Numbered from the stretch's first letter, positions 9,721-21,664 are shown. The stretch is 64,000 bases of DNA from Amaranthus tricolor (GCF_026212465.1 NC_080060.1:21862170-21926169); one strand, 5' to 3'. A program made the numbers and translations. Notes: generated by a model not told the origin, from the letters alone.

Positions 9721-10856
9721 AAGGAGGTCAAAAATATGACAATGACAAGGAGATTTATGATGTCTTTCGGAAATGTGAAGTGAACATTCCACTTTTAAAT
9801 GCTTTGAATTAAATTCCTAGGTATGCAAAATTCTTAAAAGAATTACGCACTACTAAAAGGAAGCAAAGATTGAAGGGAATACAATGAGTGAGGGTGAGTA
9901 AGCATGTCTCTGCCATATTTCAACAAAAACTTCCTCCAAAATGTGGAGATCCAGGTATGTTTACTATTCCATGTGTCATTGGTGATATTATCTTTCAAAA
10001 AGCAATGTTAGACTTAGGTGCTTCAATTAACATTATTCCATATTCATTGTATAAATCTTTAAAATTAGGCACCTTAGTAGAAACTAGAGTAGTAATACAA
10101 CTTGCAGATCGTTCAAATGCATATCCAAAAGGTATAGTGGAAGATGTTTTAGTTAAAGTAGGTGATCTAATATTTCCTGCAGATTTCTATGTTTTAGAAA
10201 TGGAACATGATAAACATACGACACCTATCTTGCTAGGTCGACCTTTTATGAAAACTTCAAAAACTAAAATTGATGTGCATACTGGGTTGCTTACAATGGA
10301 AATTAATGGTTGTCAAGTAGAGTTTAACATTTATGATTCAATGAAGTATCCTACCGAGAATTTTACCTGTTATTCTGTTGATATGATAGATGATATAACT
10401 CAAGATTTGTTCAATATTGAAAATGATGATAAATTGAAAGTTATACTTGAAAATGACCTTGACAAAATGAATGAAGAATATGTTATGAGTACTGAAATTG
10501 AGGAAGTAATGCGGGATTTGAATGAAAATGAATTAAATGGTTCTTTTGACAAACAACCAATACCACTAACTATCCCGAAAGAAAAAGATTTGCCATCTGT
10601 TTTGCAAGAAACAAAACCAGAGCTTAAAGAACTTCCTGAGCATTTGAAGTATGTTTTTCTTGGAGAAAATGAAACGTTTTCGGTGATTATTTCCAACAAG
10701 TTATATGATGAACAGGAAGAAAAGTTGATTGCAGTTCTGAAAGCACACAAAGATGCAATCGGTTGGACTATTGTTGACATCAAGGGCATCAGTCCAACCA
10801 CATGCATGCATAAGATCTTGTTGGAAGATGGTGCAAGGCCAATAAGGCAACCATAG
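9721..10856 (+). pseudogene. Athila-like aspartic protease region, copy 1
   Basis: After a gag tail with stops, the 322-codon frame 9888-10856 holds a retropepsin-like domain: the active-site motif is LDLGASINIIPYS (DLGAS, the form usual in Athila elements, in place of DSGAS), followed by ILLGRPFM, the second conserved protease block. The rest is an acidic spacer leading to reverse transcriptase. Stops flank the frame, for example TAG at about 10854. Protease cleaves the Gag-Pol precursor. Confidence 0.85.
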
Positions 10857-11315
10857 AGAAGGTTGAATCCACCAATGATGGAGGTAGTAAAAACATAAAT
10901 TTTGAAGTTGTTACAAGCAGGTATTATATTTCCCATTTCTAATAGTGAGTGGGTGAGCCGAACTCAAGTTGTTCCAAAGAAATCAGGTGTTACAGTAGTA
11001 AGAAATGGTGAGGGTGAATTGGTACCTACCCGAATGCAAAATGGTTGGCGAGTGTGTATAGATTATCGTCGTTTGAATGCAGTAACTAGGAAAGATCATT
11101 TTCCCTTACCCTTCATCGACTAAATGTTAGAAAGGCTCGCCAAACATGAATTTAATTGCTTTTTAGATGGTTATTCTGGATATCTACAAGTGCCAATTGC
11201 ACCTGAAGATATTGAGAAAACAACCTTTACATGCCCTTTTGGCACATATGCATATAGACGTATGCCGTTTGGACTATGCAGTGCACCCGCTACGTTCCAA
11301 CGGTGGTGCGCACCC
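10857..11315 (+). pseudogene. Athila-like reverse transcriptase, N-terminal half, copy 1
   Basis: The plus strand encodes SEWVSRTQVVPKKSG, then WRVCIDYRRLNAVTRKDHF, FPLPFID with a TAA, the catalytic CFLDGYSGYLQVPI, and YRRMPFGLCSAPATFQR. Homology stops right there and jumps to a short unrelated sequence and an A run. The YxDD half, RNase H and integrase are all deleted, so H could only have moved in trans. The same deletion is in copy 2, so it predates the amplification. Confidence 0.88.
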
Positions 11316-11750
11316 AGGGAAGTTTTTGATGTATTTAAAAAAAAAAAAAAAAGCCCACTAGACTGAAAACCCGAAAGGGCAATCTAGGAAAAATTAGGGG
11401 GCCTTTGCTAAGCTGAAAACCCGAAAAGGGCAGCTTAGGCAAAAATAAAAGGCTTAAGAGAGGTGAGGAAGCAAGATTTGGAAAATAAAGAAAAAGAGTG
11501 GCTAGATCGAAAACTCGGAAGGGCGATTTAGGCAAAATGAGAAAATGAGAGAAGAATTTATCTTTTTCCCAAAAATTTTGTCAAAAACCTTTTTTACCAA
11601 ATTTTTTGACTTAGTACCAATTTTAAACTCAATTTTTCATAAGAGTTTATAATTAGACTAAGTATTTTGTGAGCTCTTGATCTTTCATCTGCTGACTCTC
11701 CATATTTAAAACTGACTCGAGGACGAGTAAGGATTAGGTGTGGGGGTATT
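11316..11750 (+). other. H 3' untranslated region with three hairpins and polypurine tract, copy 1
   Basis: After a run of 16 A come three imperfect inverted repeats at 11358-11387, 11408-11438 and 11502-11531, each with a core like AAAACCCGAAAGGGC between matching arms (CTAGACTG/CAATCTAG, CTAAGCTG/CAGCTTAG, CTAGATCG/CGATTTAG). The purine tract gtgtgggggtatt ends at 11750, next to the LTR. Confidence 0.8.
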
Positions 11751-11907
11751 TGATAGAGCTTTGTTTTTATATTATTTTATTATCTTTTATTTCCTTTTTA
11801 TAAGTTTTATTAGTTAAATATTTTCAACTTCCACTTTTATTATCATCAATATTATTATTAGTATAATTAATTATTATTTATATTATTTAAATATTATTAG
11901 TATTATC

Positions 11908-11972
<65 letters not shown>

Positions 11973-13094
11973 CTTTATTAGTTTTAATATCTTTAGTATT
12001 GAAATCAAAGAAGAAGGTAAGAATTAAAACAAAAAACAAAACAACAGTTACTCGCGGCTCGCGACCTAGGTCGCGGCCCGCGACCTGAGATGCCCATGCT
12101 GATTCGATTTGGAACTTGCATACACTTTGGGAGAATATTATTGGATAAAAGAAGCAGCAAGGATGATGAAGCACGGTGCATTTCAGAGCAATGATTTTAT
12201 ATATTTTCCTCTTAGATAAATTAGTTTTTGAAAATTAATATAAAGGGGATGTATTGTAGTAGTGGAAGACAAGTTTTTTGACATATCATAAAAAACATTC
12301 TGCTGAGATTTTGTGAGTGGGAGAATTATTAAGCTTTGTTCTTCATGCTTTTGTTGAACATGGCCATTGTTGGCTAAGGATTTCAACTTGAGGAAAGTTA
12401 GTATCCTCTTTTGCATTTGGATTGTAAGTCTTCTCTTGTTAATACAATCATCTTTGATAATCTCTTTGTTTTTGCATATGAATTGAGTTTGGTTAATTGG
12501 TATGCTTAGTTGGAAATAAGTCTCGAATTGGTTGCTCAAATACTATTGAATTAGATTGCTTTATCTAATTTAAGTGTGGTAGTAACTTGAAGAATTCATA
12601 GAACTTGCTTTAATTCATGAATTGTTTGAGTAGAGTTATCATTTTGAGTTAATTGTAATCTTGCTTTAGTTTACAATACCTTAAGTTTATTGACTTGTTA
12701 TAATGAATTTTTGATGCTTTTTATTTATGCATTTATAATCAAGATAAGGATGCTTTTCCTTTCAATGAACTATTTGATTATGTTGATTAGGGAAGATTGA
12801 AAATTAATGTGTGAATTTGGAATACTAACAAGTACTCAAGAATCGTTTTAATCTGTTTACAACCTCATAATCTTTATTAATCGTTTTTTGTTAATCCAAG
12901 TTAGTTCATCATTACACTTAATCCCCCCTTATATTGGTGTTCTTAAGTAAGAGGATATACTTAAATCAATTGAAGGTCCTACTTTCCCTGTGGATCGAAC
13001 CTCTGCTTATTATTATATTACTTAGCTGTATTATATTTAAGGGTAGTTGTAAATTATTTTGGCAAGCATAACGACTGTAAAAAGAGCTCTGTCA
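11751..13094 (+). repeat. H 3' LTR (LTR2), in the first amplified H
   Basis: It starts TGATAGAGC right after the polypurine tract and ends CTCTGTCA before TAGCT and element A sequence. It is shorter than LTR1 mainly because of a shorter ATT run. At 12604 and 12631 it carries bases otherwise found in the truncated 5' LTRs (gaacttgc, gagtagag) and not in LTR1 or LTR3, which suggests gene conversion. The CpG-rich palindrome is at about 12053-12087. Confidence 0.92.
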
Positions 13095-13099
13095 TAGCT

Positions 13100-13857
13100 C
13101 TAAACAATATATCATCAACATATACTTGAACAACAAGAATATCTTTTCCTTTAGTTTTAATGAAAAGTGTCTTATCAATTTTACCTCGTTGAAAATTATT
13201 TTCAAGTAAATGTGAGCTAAATCAATCATACCAAGCCCTTGGAGCTTGTTTCAAGCCATATAATGCTTTGTTTAGTTTAAACACATGATTAGGTAGATCA
13301 GGATTTTCAAAGCCAGGTGGTTGTTTAACATATACTTCCTCTTGTAAGTACCCATTTAAGAAAGCACATTTTACATCCATTTGATATAGTTTTGTATTCA
13401 TGTATGAAGCAAAGACAAGCATAATACGAATAGATTCTAACCTTGCAACTAGAGCAAAAGTCTCTTCATAATCTATTTCGTCTTCTTGATTAGAACCTTG
13501 AGCTACCAGCCTTGCTTTATTCCTTATAATGTCTCCATCCTCATTGAGCTTATTGCGAAAGACCCATCTAGTTCTAATAATAGTACGATTTGGAAGCCTT
13601 TCAACTAGATCCCGAACTTTGTTTCTTTCGAATTTATTTAATTCATTTTGCATAGCAATGATCCACTCTGGTTCTTGTATTGCTTCTTTAACATCCTTTG
13701 GTTCTACAAGAGAAACAAAAGCAGAAAATGCACATAAATTCTTAAGAGAGGATCGAGTTTGCGTACCTTTGTTTGGATCACTTATGATGTTTTCTGGAGG
13801 ATGTTGAGATGAAATTCTAAGTCTTCTTCGTAATATGGATGGTGTGTAATCATTCAA
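13100..13857 (-). pseudogene. Copia reverse transcriptase fragment, copy 2
   Basis: It has the same domain content as copy 1, including YQMDVKCAFLNGY and ALYGLKQAPRAWYD followed by a stop. It shares with copy 1 the derived NQEDEIDYEETF, where copy 3 keeps the canonical Gly (EDGIDY). It shares QEEVY with copy 3. It is inactive. Confidence 0.85.
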
Positions 13858-14324
13858 AGAATTTGTACCTACTTCACTTGAGGAATTTCTAATTGGTGTA
13901 TCTAAATCAGTGCGTTCAGGAACTGTTTCCAGGTCTTGAGGTTGGGTCTCAAGATCAAGCTGTGAGTCTTCAATGTTACAACCTGTCTTTCTTCAACCTC
14001 TTCAAGACATTATATGGTATCCTGCATGTTTTTCTTTTTAACTTCACTAATATCATTAGCATCCAGTTCGTCATCACATAAATTATCAAAATATTTATTA
14101 AGGTTTAACTCTTTAAATCCTTCACTTAATGTTCCATTGTCAGATTCATCAAATACTACATGTATACTTACCTCAACTATACTTGTACGCTTATTTAGAA
14201 CTCTATAAGCTTTACTATTTAATGAGTATCCAAGAAATATACCTTCATCACTTCTAGCATCAAATTTTCCTAGATTATCTTTACCATTACTATGGATGAA
14301 ACATTTGCAACCAAATGGTCTAAG
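13858..14324 (-). pseudogene. Integrase to reverse transcriptase linker, copy 2
   Basis: This is a low-conservation pol linker on the minus strand with the same frameshifts as copy 1. Confidence 0.65.
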
Positions 14325-14792
14325 CTATGCTATATTCGGTTTTCTTCCTTTGAATAACTCATAGGGGGTTTTCTTAAGTATTGGTCTTATGAGGCATCTA
14401 TTTAAGCCATAATTTGCTGTGTTAATAGCCTCGGCCCAATAATGTTTGGCTAAACCATTTTCTATAAGCATTGTTCTAGCCATTTCTTCTAAGGTTCGAT
14501 TTTTCCTTTCAACTACGTCATTTTGTTGGGGTGTCCTAGAAGTTGAAAAATTATGGGTTATGCCGTATTTTTCACAGAAGGAATCAAAGCCTAGTTGATC
14601 AAACTTTCTCCCATGGTCACTTCTAATCGAGACTATTGGAAGATTCAGCTGAGTTTGCATCTCTTTACAACGTCTTGAGAACGGTTTCAAAGCTTCACTT
14701 TTATCCTTCAAAAAATCAACCCACGTAAATCTAGAATAATCATCAATTGTAACTAAGATATAAGATTTACCTCCTATGCTCCTTATACGCAT
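14325..14792 (-). pseudogene. Copia integrase core, copy 2
   Basis: The translation is identical to copies 1 and 3, with TIDDYSRFTW, IRSDHGRKFD and VVERKNRTLEEMA. It is a fragment with no promoter of its own. Confidence 0.88.
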
Positions 14793-14820
14793 TGGACCAC
14801 ATAAATCAATATGTAAGAGT

Positions 14821-15078
14821 TCACATGGTCGGTCTTGTAGTACTTACCATTTTCTTCGATTTGAATGAACTTCTTACTTGTTTTCCTCTAATGCATGCGT
14901 CACATGTAGGACTGTTTCTGTAGTCAAGAGCTGGAAGTCCCTTAACTAGATCTTTGCTGACTAACTCATGCATGGTGTGAGTATCGATGTGACCAAGACG
15001 TCTATGCCATAGTTTTGGTTCATTTGTCATAGCCTTCAAGCACTTGAAATTCTGAGCTGCAATTTCGTTAGTATTCAA
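14821..15078 (-). pseudogene. Pre-integrase zinc-binding region, copy 2
   Basis: It contains LWHRRLGHIDTHTMHEL and CDACIRGKQVRSSFKSKK. It is cut at the junction near 15142, as in copy 1. Confidence 0.85.
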
Positions 15079-15152
15079 GGCATAAACATTATCATGTCTA
15101 AGGGCGGTAATAAATGTATCTACGGTGTTAGGGTTTTTAACAACATTATCAT

Positions 15153-15819
15153 CTTGAGGAAAGTTAGTATCCTCTTTTGCATTCGGATTGTAAGTCTTCT
15201 CTTATTAATACAATCATCTTTGATAATCTCTTTGTTTTTGCATATGAATTGAGTTTGGTTAATTAGTATGCTTAGATGGAAATAAGTCTCTAATTGCTTG
15301 CTCAAATACTATTGAATTAGATTTCTTTATCTAATTTAAGTGTGGTAGTAACTTGAAGAATTCATAGAACTTGCTTTAATTCATGAATTGTTTGAGTAGA
15401 GTTATCATTTTGAGTTAATTGTAATCTTGCTTTAGTTTACAATACCTTAAGTTTATTGACTTGTTATAATGAATTTTTGATGCTTTTCAATGAACTATTT
15501 GATTATGTTGATTAGGGAAGATTGAAAATTAATGTGTGAATTTGGAATACTAACAAGTACTCAAGAATCGTTTTAATCTGTTTACAACCTCATAATCTTT
15601 ATTAATCGTTTTTAGTTAATCCAAGTTAGTTCATCATTACACTTAATCCCCCCTTATATTGGTGTTCTTAAGTAAGAGGATATACTTAAATCAATTGAAG
15701 GTCCTACTTTCCTTGTGGATCGAACCTTTGCTTATTTTTATATTTCTTAGCTGTATTATATTTAAGGTTAGTTGTAAAATATTTTGGCAAGCATAACGAC
15801 TGTGAAAAGAGCTTTGTCA
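15153..15819 (+). repeat. Right half of H 5' LTR (truncated), copy 2
   Basis: It has the same truncated start, the same internal deletion and the same 5'-type bases as 7370-8036. One visible difference is aagcataacg in place of aagcgtaacg near the end. Confidence 0.9.
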
Positions 15820-15823
15820 AATT

Positions 15824-15841
15824 TGGCGCCGTTGCCGGGGA
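15824..15841 (+). promoter_or_regulatory. Primer binding site of H, tRNA-Asp type, copy 2
   Basis: TGGCGCCGTTGCCGGGGA, 4 bases after the LTR end, is identical to the copy at 8041. Confidence 0.92.
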
Positions 15842-15903
15842 ATGTTTAGGCGCACCCCATTTTGATTTTTGTATATCTTTTGATTGCACTTTAATCTTGG
15901 TTT

Positions 15904-17503
15904 ATGATAAATACCCGTGCTACTAACAAAGGTATTTTGCAGTAGGATCCTGAATTAGATAGGACACTTTTTAAGATAAGGAAAGAAATTCGTGAGTGTT
16001 TTAAGGAACTCCCATTTGAGTTAGCTGAAACAATGACTTGGGAAAGATCATTGCGAGAATTAAAAGCCCCTAACATAGAACATCAACCTTTGTGCATCAT
16101 TTATCCTACACAAGGGGAGGGTTCTACTTTTGAGATCAAATCAGGGCTTATCCATGTATTGCCTACTTATCATGGTTCCAATGGTGAAGATCCAAATAAG
16201 TTTTTATCTGAGTTCCATGTGGTTTGTAGTAGTATGAAGCCAACAACAGATTCCGATGATGTTTTCAAACTTAGGGCTTTTCCTTTTTCATTAAAAGTTG
16301 CCGCAAAAGATTGGTTGTACTACTTACCACCGAGGTGTATCACTATTTGGACGGATATGAAAAGACGTTTTTTGGAGAAATATTTTCCAGCTTTTAAAGC
16401 ATCGACTTTAAAGAAGGAAATTAGTAACATAGAGCAATGGTCAGATGAGTCTTTTTATGAGTATTGGGAGAGATTTAAGAGATTGTGTGCAAGTTGCCCT
16501 TACCATGGTTATTCTGATGATGATCTTATCTTATATTTTTTACAATGGTCTTTTGAATGATGAAGTAAGAATGGTGAATGCAGCAAGTGGAGGTTCTTTC
16601 TTAAGCAAAACACCTACTGCTGCTAGGGAATTACTTGAGGAATTAGCAGAGGGTTCAAGACAATTTAGTAGAAGAGAAAATCCGAGGAAAACAAGTCTTG
16701 AAGGTTCTAGCTCTAGTGCTAAGGTTCATAAGTTAGAAGATAAGGTGGAAGCTCTTACTTCAATGATGAGGGATTTTATGGTGAAGAACAAAACTCAACA
16801 AGTAAAAGCTTGTGGAATATGTTCTTTAGATCATGCCACTGACACATGCCCGCAACTTCAAGAGGAAAGTTATGAAGAAGCGAAAGTCATGGGATTTCAA
16901 GGTCAAAATCAGAATATTCCAAAGAAGTATGATCCTTACTCCAACACATATAATCCTAGGTATAAAGATCATCCAAATTTTAGGTGGAGAACACAAAATC
17001 CAAACCCTAGCCCACCATTTCAACAGGAAAACCAACCACCATACCAACAACAATTCCACCTAAAACCACAACAATAACAACAACAAAATCATGGTGCTAA
17101 CCCTAGTTCTAGTATGACCACTGAAGATATGTTAAGGATATTGACTCAAAATGTTTCAAATATGCAAACGCAGATTGTTCATAATCAAGAGGAAACAAGG
17201 TCAAGCATAAAAAATATTGAGAAACAAATAGGTCAAATCTCTGGAGCAGTCAGTAAGTTAGAAGCCAAGGAGTCTGATAGGTTGCCATCACAAACCGAGC
17301 CAAATCCTCGCCCCAATGTGAGTGCCATTACCCTAAGGAGTGGTAAGGAGTTAGTAAGAAAGGAGAAACCCTTGGTGAGTGAGAAAGAAATTGAAGATGA
17401 AGTTGTAGTTGAAAGGCCACAAGAAAAGGAGAAAAACAAGAGGTCTCAACATCAAAACCATCAATCTCATATGAGCCAATTGCACCATTTCCAGAAGCTT
17501 TAA
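15904..17503 (+). pseudogene. Athila-like Gag, copy 2
   Basis: The organisation matches the 8121 copy: an early TAG, the main Gag domain at 16033-16560, then a frame change in the T run near 16538. Here the second frame is open through 16445-17077 because the extra TAA of copy 1 is absent. The zinc-knuckle-like CGICSLDHATDTC is intact. A TAA interrupts the Gln-rich segment at about 17075, and 17114-17503 continues the C-terminus. It is closer to the ancestral state than copy 1. Confidence 0.86.
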
Positions 17504-18639
17504 AAGGAGGTCAAAAATATGACAATGACAAGGAGATTTATGATGTCTTTCGGAAATGTGAAGTGAACATTCCACTTTTAAATGCTTTGAATTAAATTCC
17601 TAGGTACGCAAAATTCTTAAAAGAATTACGCACTACTAAAAGGAAGCAAAGATTGAAGGGAATACAATGAGTGAGGGTGAGTAAGCATGTCTCTGCCATA
17701 TTTCAACAAAAACTTCCTCCAAAATGTGGAGATCCAGGTATGTTTACTATTCCATGTGTCATTGGTGATATTATCTTTCAAAAAGCAATGTTAGACTTAG
17801 GTGCTTCAATTAACATTATTCCATATTCATTGTATAAATCTTTAAAATTAGGCACCTTAGTAGAAACTAGAGTAGTAATACAACTTGCAGATCGTTCAAA
17901 TGCATATCCAAAAGGTATAGTGGAAGATGTTTTAGTTAAAGTAGGTGATCTAATATTTCCTGCAGATTTCTATGTTTTAGAAATGGAACATGATAAACAT
18001 ACGACACCTATCTTGCTAGGTCGACCTTTTATGAAAACTTCAAAAACTAAAATTGATGTGCATACTGGGTTGCTTACAATGGAAATTAATGGTTGTCAAG
18101 TAGAGTTTAACATTTATGATTCAATGAAGTATCCTACCGAGAATTTTACCTGTTATTCTGTTGATATGATAGATGATATAACTCAAGATTTGTTCAATAT
18201 TGAAAATGATGATAAATTGAAAGTTATACTTGAAAATGACCTTGACAAAATGAATGAAGAATATGTTATGAGTACTGAAATTGAGGAAGTAATGCGGGAT
18301 TTGAATGAAAATGAATTAAATGGTTCTTTTGACAAACAACCAATACCACTAACTATCCCGAAAGAAAAAGATTTGCCATCTGTTTTGCAAGAAACAAAAC
18401 CAGAGCTTAAAGAACTTCCTGAGCATTTGAAGTATGTTTTTCTTGGAGAAAATGAAACGTTTTCGGTGATTATTTCCAACAAGTTATATGATGAACAGGA
18501 AGAAAAGTTGATTGCAGTTCTGAAAGCACACAAAGATGCAATCGGTTGGACTATTGTTGACATCAAGGGCATCAGTCCAACCACATGCATGCATAAGATC
18601 TTGTTGGAAGATGGTGCAAGGCCAATAAGGCAACCATAG
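17504..18639 (+). pseudogene. Athila-like aspartic protease region, copy 2
   Basis: The frame 17671-18639 translates identically to the 9888-10856 frame, with LDLGASINIIPYS and ILLGRPFM. Stops upstream and downstream separate it from gag and reverse transcriptase. Confidence 0.85.
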
Positions 18640-19098
18640 AGAAGGTTGAATCCACCAATGATGGAGGTAGTAAAAACATAAATTTTGAAGTTGTTACAAG
18701 CAGGTATTATATTTCCCATTTCTAATAGTGAGTGGGTGAGCCGAACTCAAGTTGTTCCAAAGAAATCAGGTGTTACAGTAGTAAGAAATGGTGAGGGTGA
18801 ATTGGTACCTACCCGAATGCAAAATGGTTGGCGAGTGTGTATAGATTATCGTCGTTTGAATGCAGTAACTAGGAAAGATCATTTTCCCTTACCCTTCATC
18901 GACTAAATGTTAGAAAGGCTCGCCAAACATGAATTTAATTGCTTTTTAGATGGTTATTCTGGATATCTACAAGTGCCAATTGCACCTGAAGATATTGAGA
19001 AAACAACCTTTACATGCCCTTTTGGCACATATGCATATAGACGTATGCCGTTTGGACTATGCAGTGCACCCGCTACGTTCCAACGGTGGTGCGCACCC
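18640..19098 (+). pseudogene. Athila-like reverse transcriptase, N-terminal half, copy 2
   Basis: It has the same content and the same 3' truncation after FGLCSAPATFQR as the first copy, including the TAA after FPLPFID. RNase H and integrase are missing. Confidence 0.87.
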
Positions 19099-19530
19099 AG
19101 GGAAGTTTTTGATGTATTTAAAAAAAAAAAAAGCCCACTAGACTGAAAACCCGAAAGGGCAATCTAGGAAAAATTAGGGGGCCTTTGCTAAGCTGAAAAC
19201 CCGAAAAGGGCAGCTTAGGCAAAAATAAAAGGCTTAAGAGAGGTGAGGAAGCAAGATTTGGAAAATAAAGAAAAAGAGTGGCTAGATCGAAAACTCGGAA
19301 GGGCGATTTAGGCAAAATGAGAAAATGAGAGAAGAATTTATCTTTTTCCCAAAAATTTTGTCAAAAACCTTTTTTACCAAATTTTTTGACTTAGTACCAA
19401 TTTTAAACTCAATTTTTCATAAGAGTTTATAATTAGACTAAGTATTTTGTGAGCTCTTGATCTTTCATCTGCTGACTCTCCATATTTAAAACTGACTCGA
19501 GGACGAGTAAGGATTAGGTGTGGGGGTATT
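19099..19530 (+). other. H 3' untranslated region with three hairpins and polypurine tract, copy 2
   Basis: The A run is 13 long (16 in copy 1). Hairpins lie at 19138-19167, 19188-19218 and 19282-19311, and the purine tract gtgtgggggtatt ends at 19530. Confidence 0.8.
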
Positions 19531-19687
19531 TGATAGAGCTTTGTTTTTATATTATTTTATTATCTTTTATTTCCTTTTTATAAGTTTTATTAGTTAAATA
19601 TTTTCAACTTCCACTTTTATTATCATTAATATTATTATTAGTATAATTAATTATTATTTATATTATTTAAATATTATTAGTATTATC

Positions 19688-19762
<75 letters not shown>

Positions 19763-20901
19763 ATTATTATTATTATTATCTTTATTAGTTTTAATATCTT
19801 TAGTATCGAAATCAAAGAAGAAGGTAAGAATTAAAACAAAAAACAAAACAACAGTTACTCGCGGCCCGCGACCTAGGTCGCGGCCCGCGACCTGAGATGC
19901 CCATGCTGATTCGATTTGGAACTTGCATACACTTTGGGAGAATATTATTGGATAAAAGAAGCAGCAAGGATGATGAAGCACGGTGCATTTCAGAGCAATG
20001 ATTTTATATATTTTCCTCTTAGATAAATTAGTTTTTGAAAATTAATATAAAGGGGATGTATTGTAGTAGTGGAAGACAAGTTTTTTGACATATCATAAAA
20101 AACATTCTGCTGAGATTTTGTGAGTGGGAGAATTATTAAGCTTTGTTCTTCATGCTTTTGTTGAACATGGCCATTGTTGGCTAAGGATTTCAACTTGAGG
20201 AAAGTTAGTATCCTCTTTTGCATTTGGATTGTAAGTCTTCTCTTGTTAATACAATCATCTTTGATAATCTCTTTGTTTTTGCATATGAATTGAGTTTGGT
20301 TAATTGGTATGCTTAGTTGGAAATAAGTCTCTAATTGGTTGCTCAAATACTATTGAATTAGATTGCTTTATCTAATTTAAGTGTGGTAGTAACTTGAAGA
20401 ATTCATAGAAATTGCTTTAATTCATGAATTGTTTGAGAAGAGTTATCATTTTGAGTTAATTGTAATCTTGCTTTAGTTTACAATACCTTAAGTTTATTGA
20501 CTTGTTATAATGAATTTTTGATGCTTTTTATTTATGCATTTATAATCAAGATAAGGATGCTTTTCCTTTCAATGAACTATTTGATTATGTTGATTAGGGA
20601 AGATTGAAAATTAATGTGTGAATTTGGAATACTAACAAGTACTCAAGAATCGTTTTAATCTGTTTACAACCTCATAATCTTTATTAATCGTTTTTTGTTA
20701 ATCCAAGTTAGTTCATCATTACACTTAATCCCCCCTTATATTGGTGTTCTTAAGTAAGAGGATATACTTAAATCAATTGAAGGTCCTACTTTCCCTGTGG
20801 ATCGAACCTCTGCTTATTATTATATTACTTAGCTGTATTATATTTAAGGGTAGTTGTAAATTATTTTGGCAAGCATAACGACTGTAAAAAGAGCTCTGTC
20901 A
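19531..20901 (+). repeat. H 3' LTR (LTR3), last amplified H
   Basis: It runs from TGATAGAGC to CTCTGTCA and is followed by the TSD TAGCT (20902-20906) and then uninterrupted element A sequence. The CpG-rich palindrome is here a near-perfect dimer of tcgcggcccgcgacc around 19858-19892. Confidence 0.92.
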
Positions 20902-20906
20902 TAGCT

Positions 20907-21664
20907 CTAAACAATATATCATCAACATATACTTGAACAACAAGAATATCTTTTCCTTTAGTTTTAATGAAAAGTGTCTTATCAATTTTACCTCGTTGAA
21001 AATTATTTTCAAGTAAATGTGAGCTAAATCAATCATACCAAGCCCTTGGAGCTTGTTTCAAGCCATATAATGCTTTGTTTAGTTTAAACACATGATTAGG
21101 TAGATCAGGATTTTCATAGCCAGGTGGTTGTTTAACATATACTTCCTCTTGTAAGTACCCATTTAAGAAAGCACATTTTACATCCATTTGATATAGTTTT
21201 GTATTCATGTATGAAGCAAAGACAAGCATAATACGAATAGATTCTAACCTTGCAACTAGAGCAAAAGTCTCTTCATAATCTATTCCGTCTTCTTGATTAG
21301 AACCTTGAGCTACCAGCCTTGCTTTATTCCTTATAATGTCTCCATCCTCATTGAGCTTATTGCGAAAGACCCATCTAGTTCTAATAATAGTACGATTTGG
21401 AAGCCTTTCAACTAGATCCCGAACTTTGTTTCTTTCGAATTTATTTAATTCATTTTGCATAGCAATGATCCACTCTGGTTCTTGTATTGCTTCTTTAACA
21501 TCCTTTGGTTCTACAAGAGAAACAAAAGCAGAAAATGCACATAAATTCTTAAGAGAGGATCGAGTTTGCGTACCTTTGTTTGGATCACTTATGATGTTTT
21601 CTGGAGGATGTTGAGATGAAATTCTAAGTCTTCTTCGTAATATGGATGGTGTGTAATCATTCAA
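20907..21664 (-). pseudogene. Element A reverse transcriptase, main copy (copy 3)
   Basis: The minus strand encodes the copia reverse transcriptase with EWIIAMQNELNKFERNKV, KARLVAQGSNQEDGIDYEE, YQMDVKCAFLNGY and KALYGLKQAPRAWYD, then an in-frame TGA. The frame runs on to the YVDD catalytic motif, and element H is inserted a few codons after it. This copy keeps the canonical Gly in EDGIDY but has PPGYEN where the other two have PPGFEN. It belongs to the continuous element A; its C-terminal part lies at 3421-3845. Confidence 0.87.

Larger units (their letters stand above)
13095..15152 (-). repeat. Duplicated fragment of element A, copy 2 of 3
   Basis: It is equivalent to 5312-7369 at an offset of 7783 bases and ends in the same filler junction (15142-15152). 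It differs from copy 1 by only a few visible bases. Confidence 0.92.

Noticed and set aside
10400..10936. A 178-codon minus-strand ORF antisense to the H protease region (and 18183-18719).
   Set aside because: The plus strand carries clear protease homology and element context; the antisense frame resembles nothing known to me.
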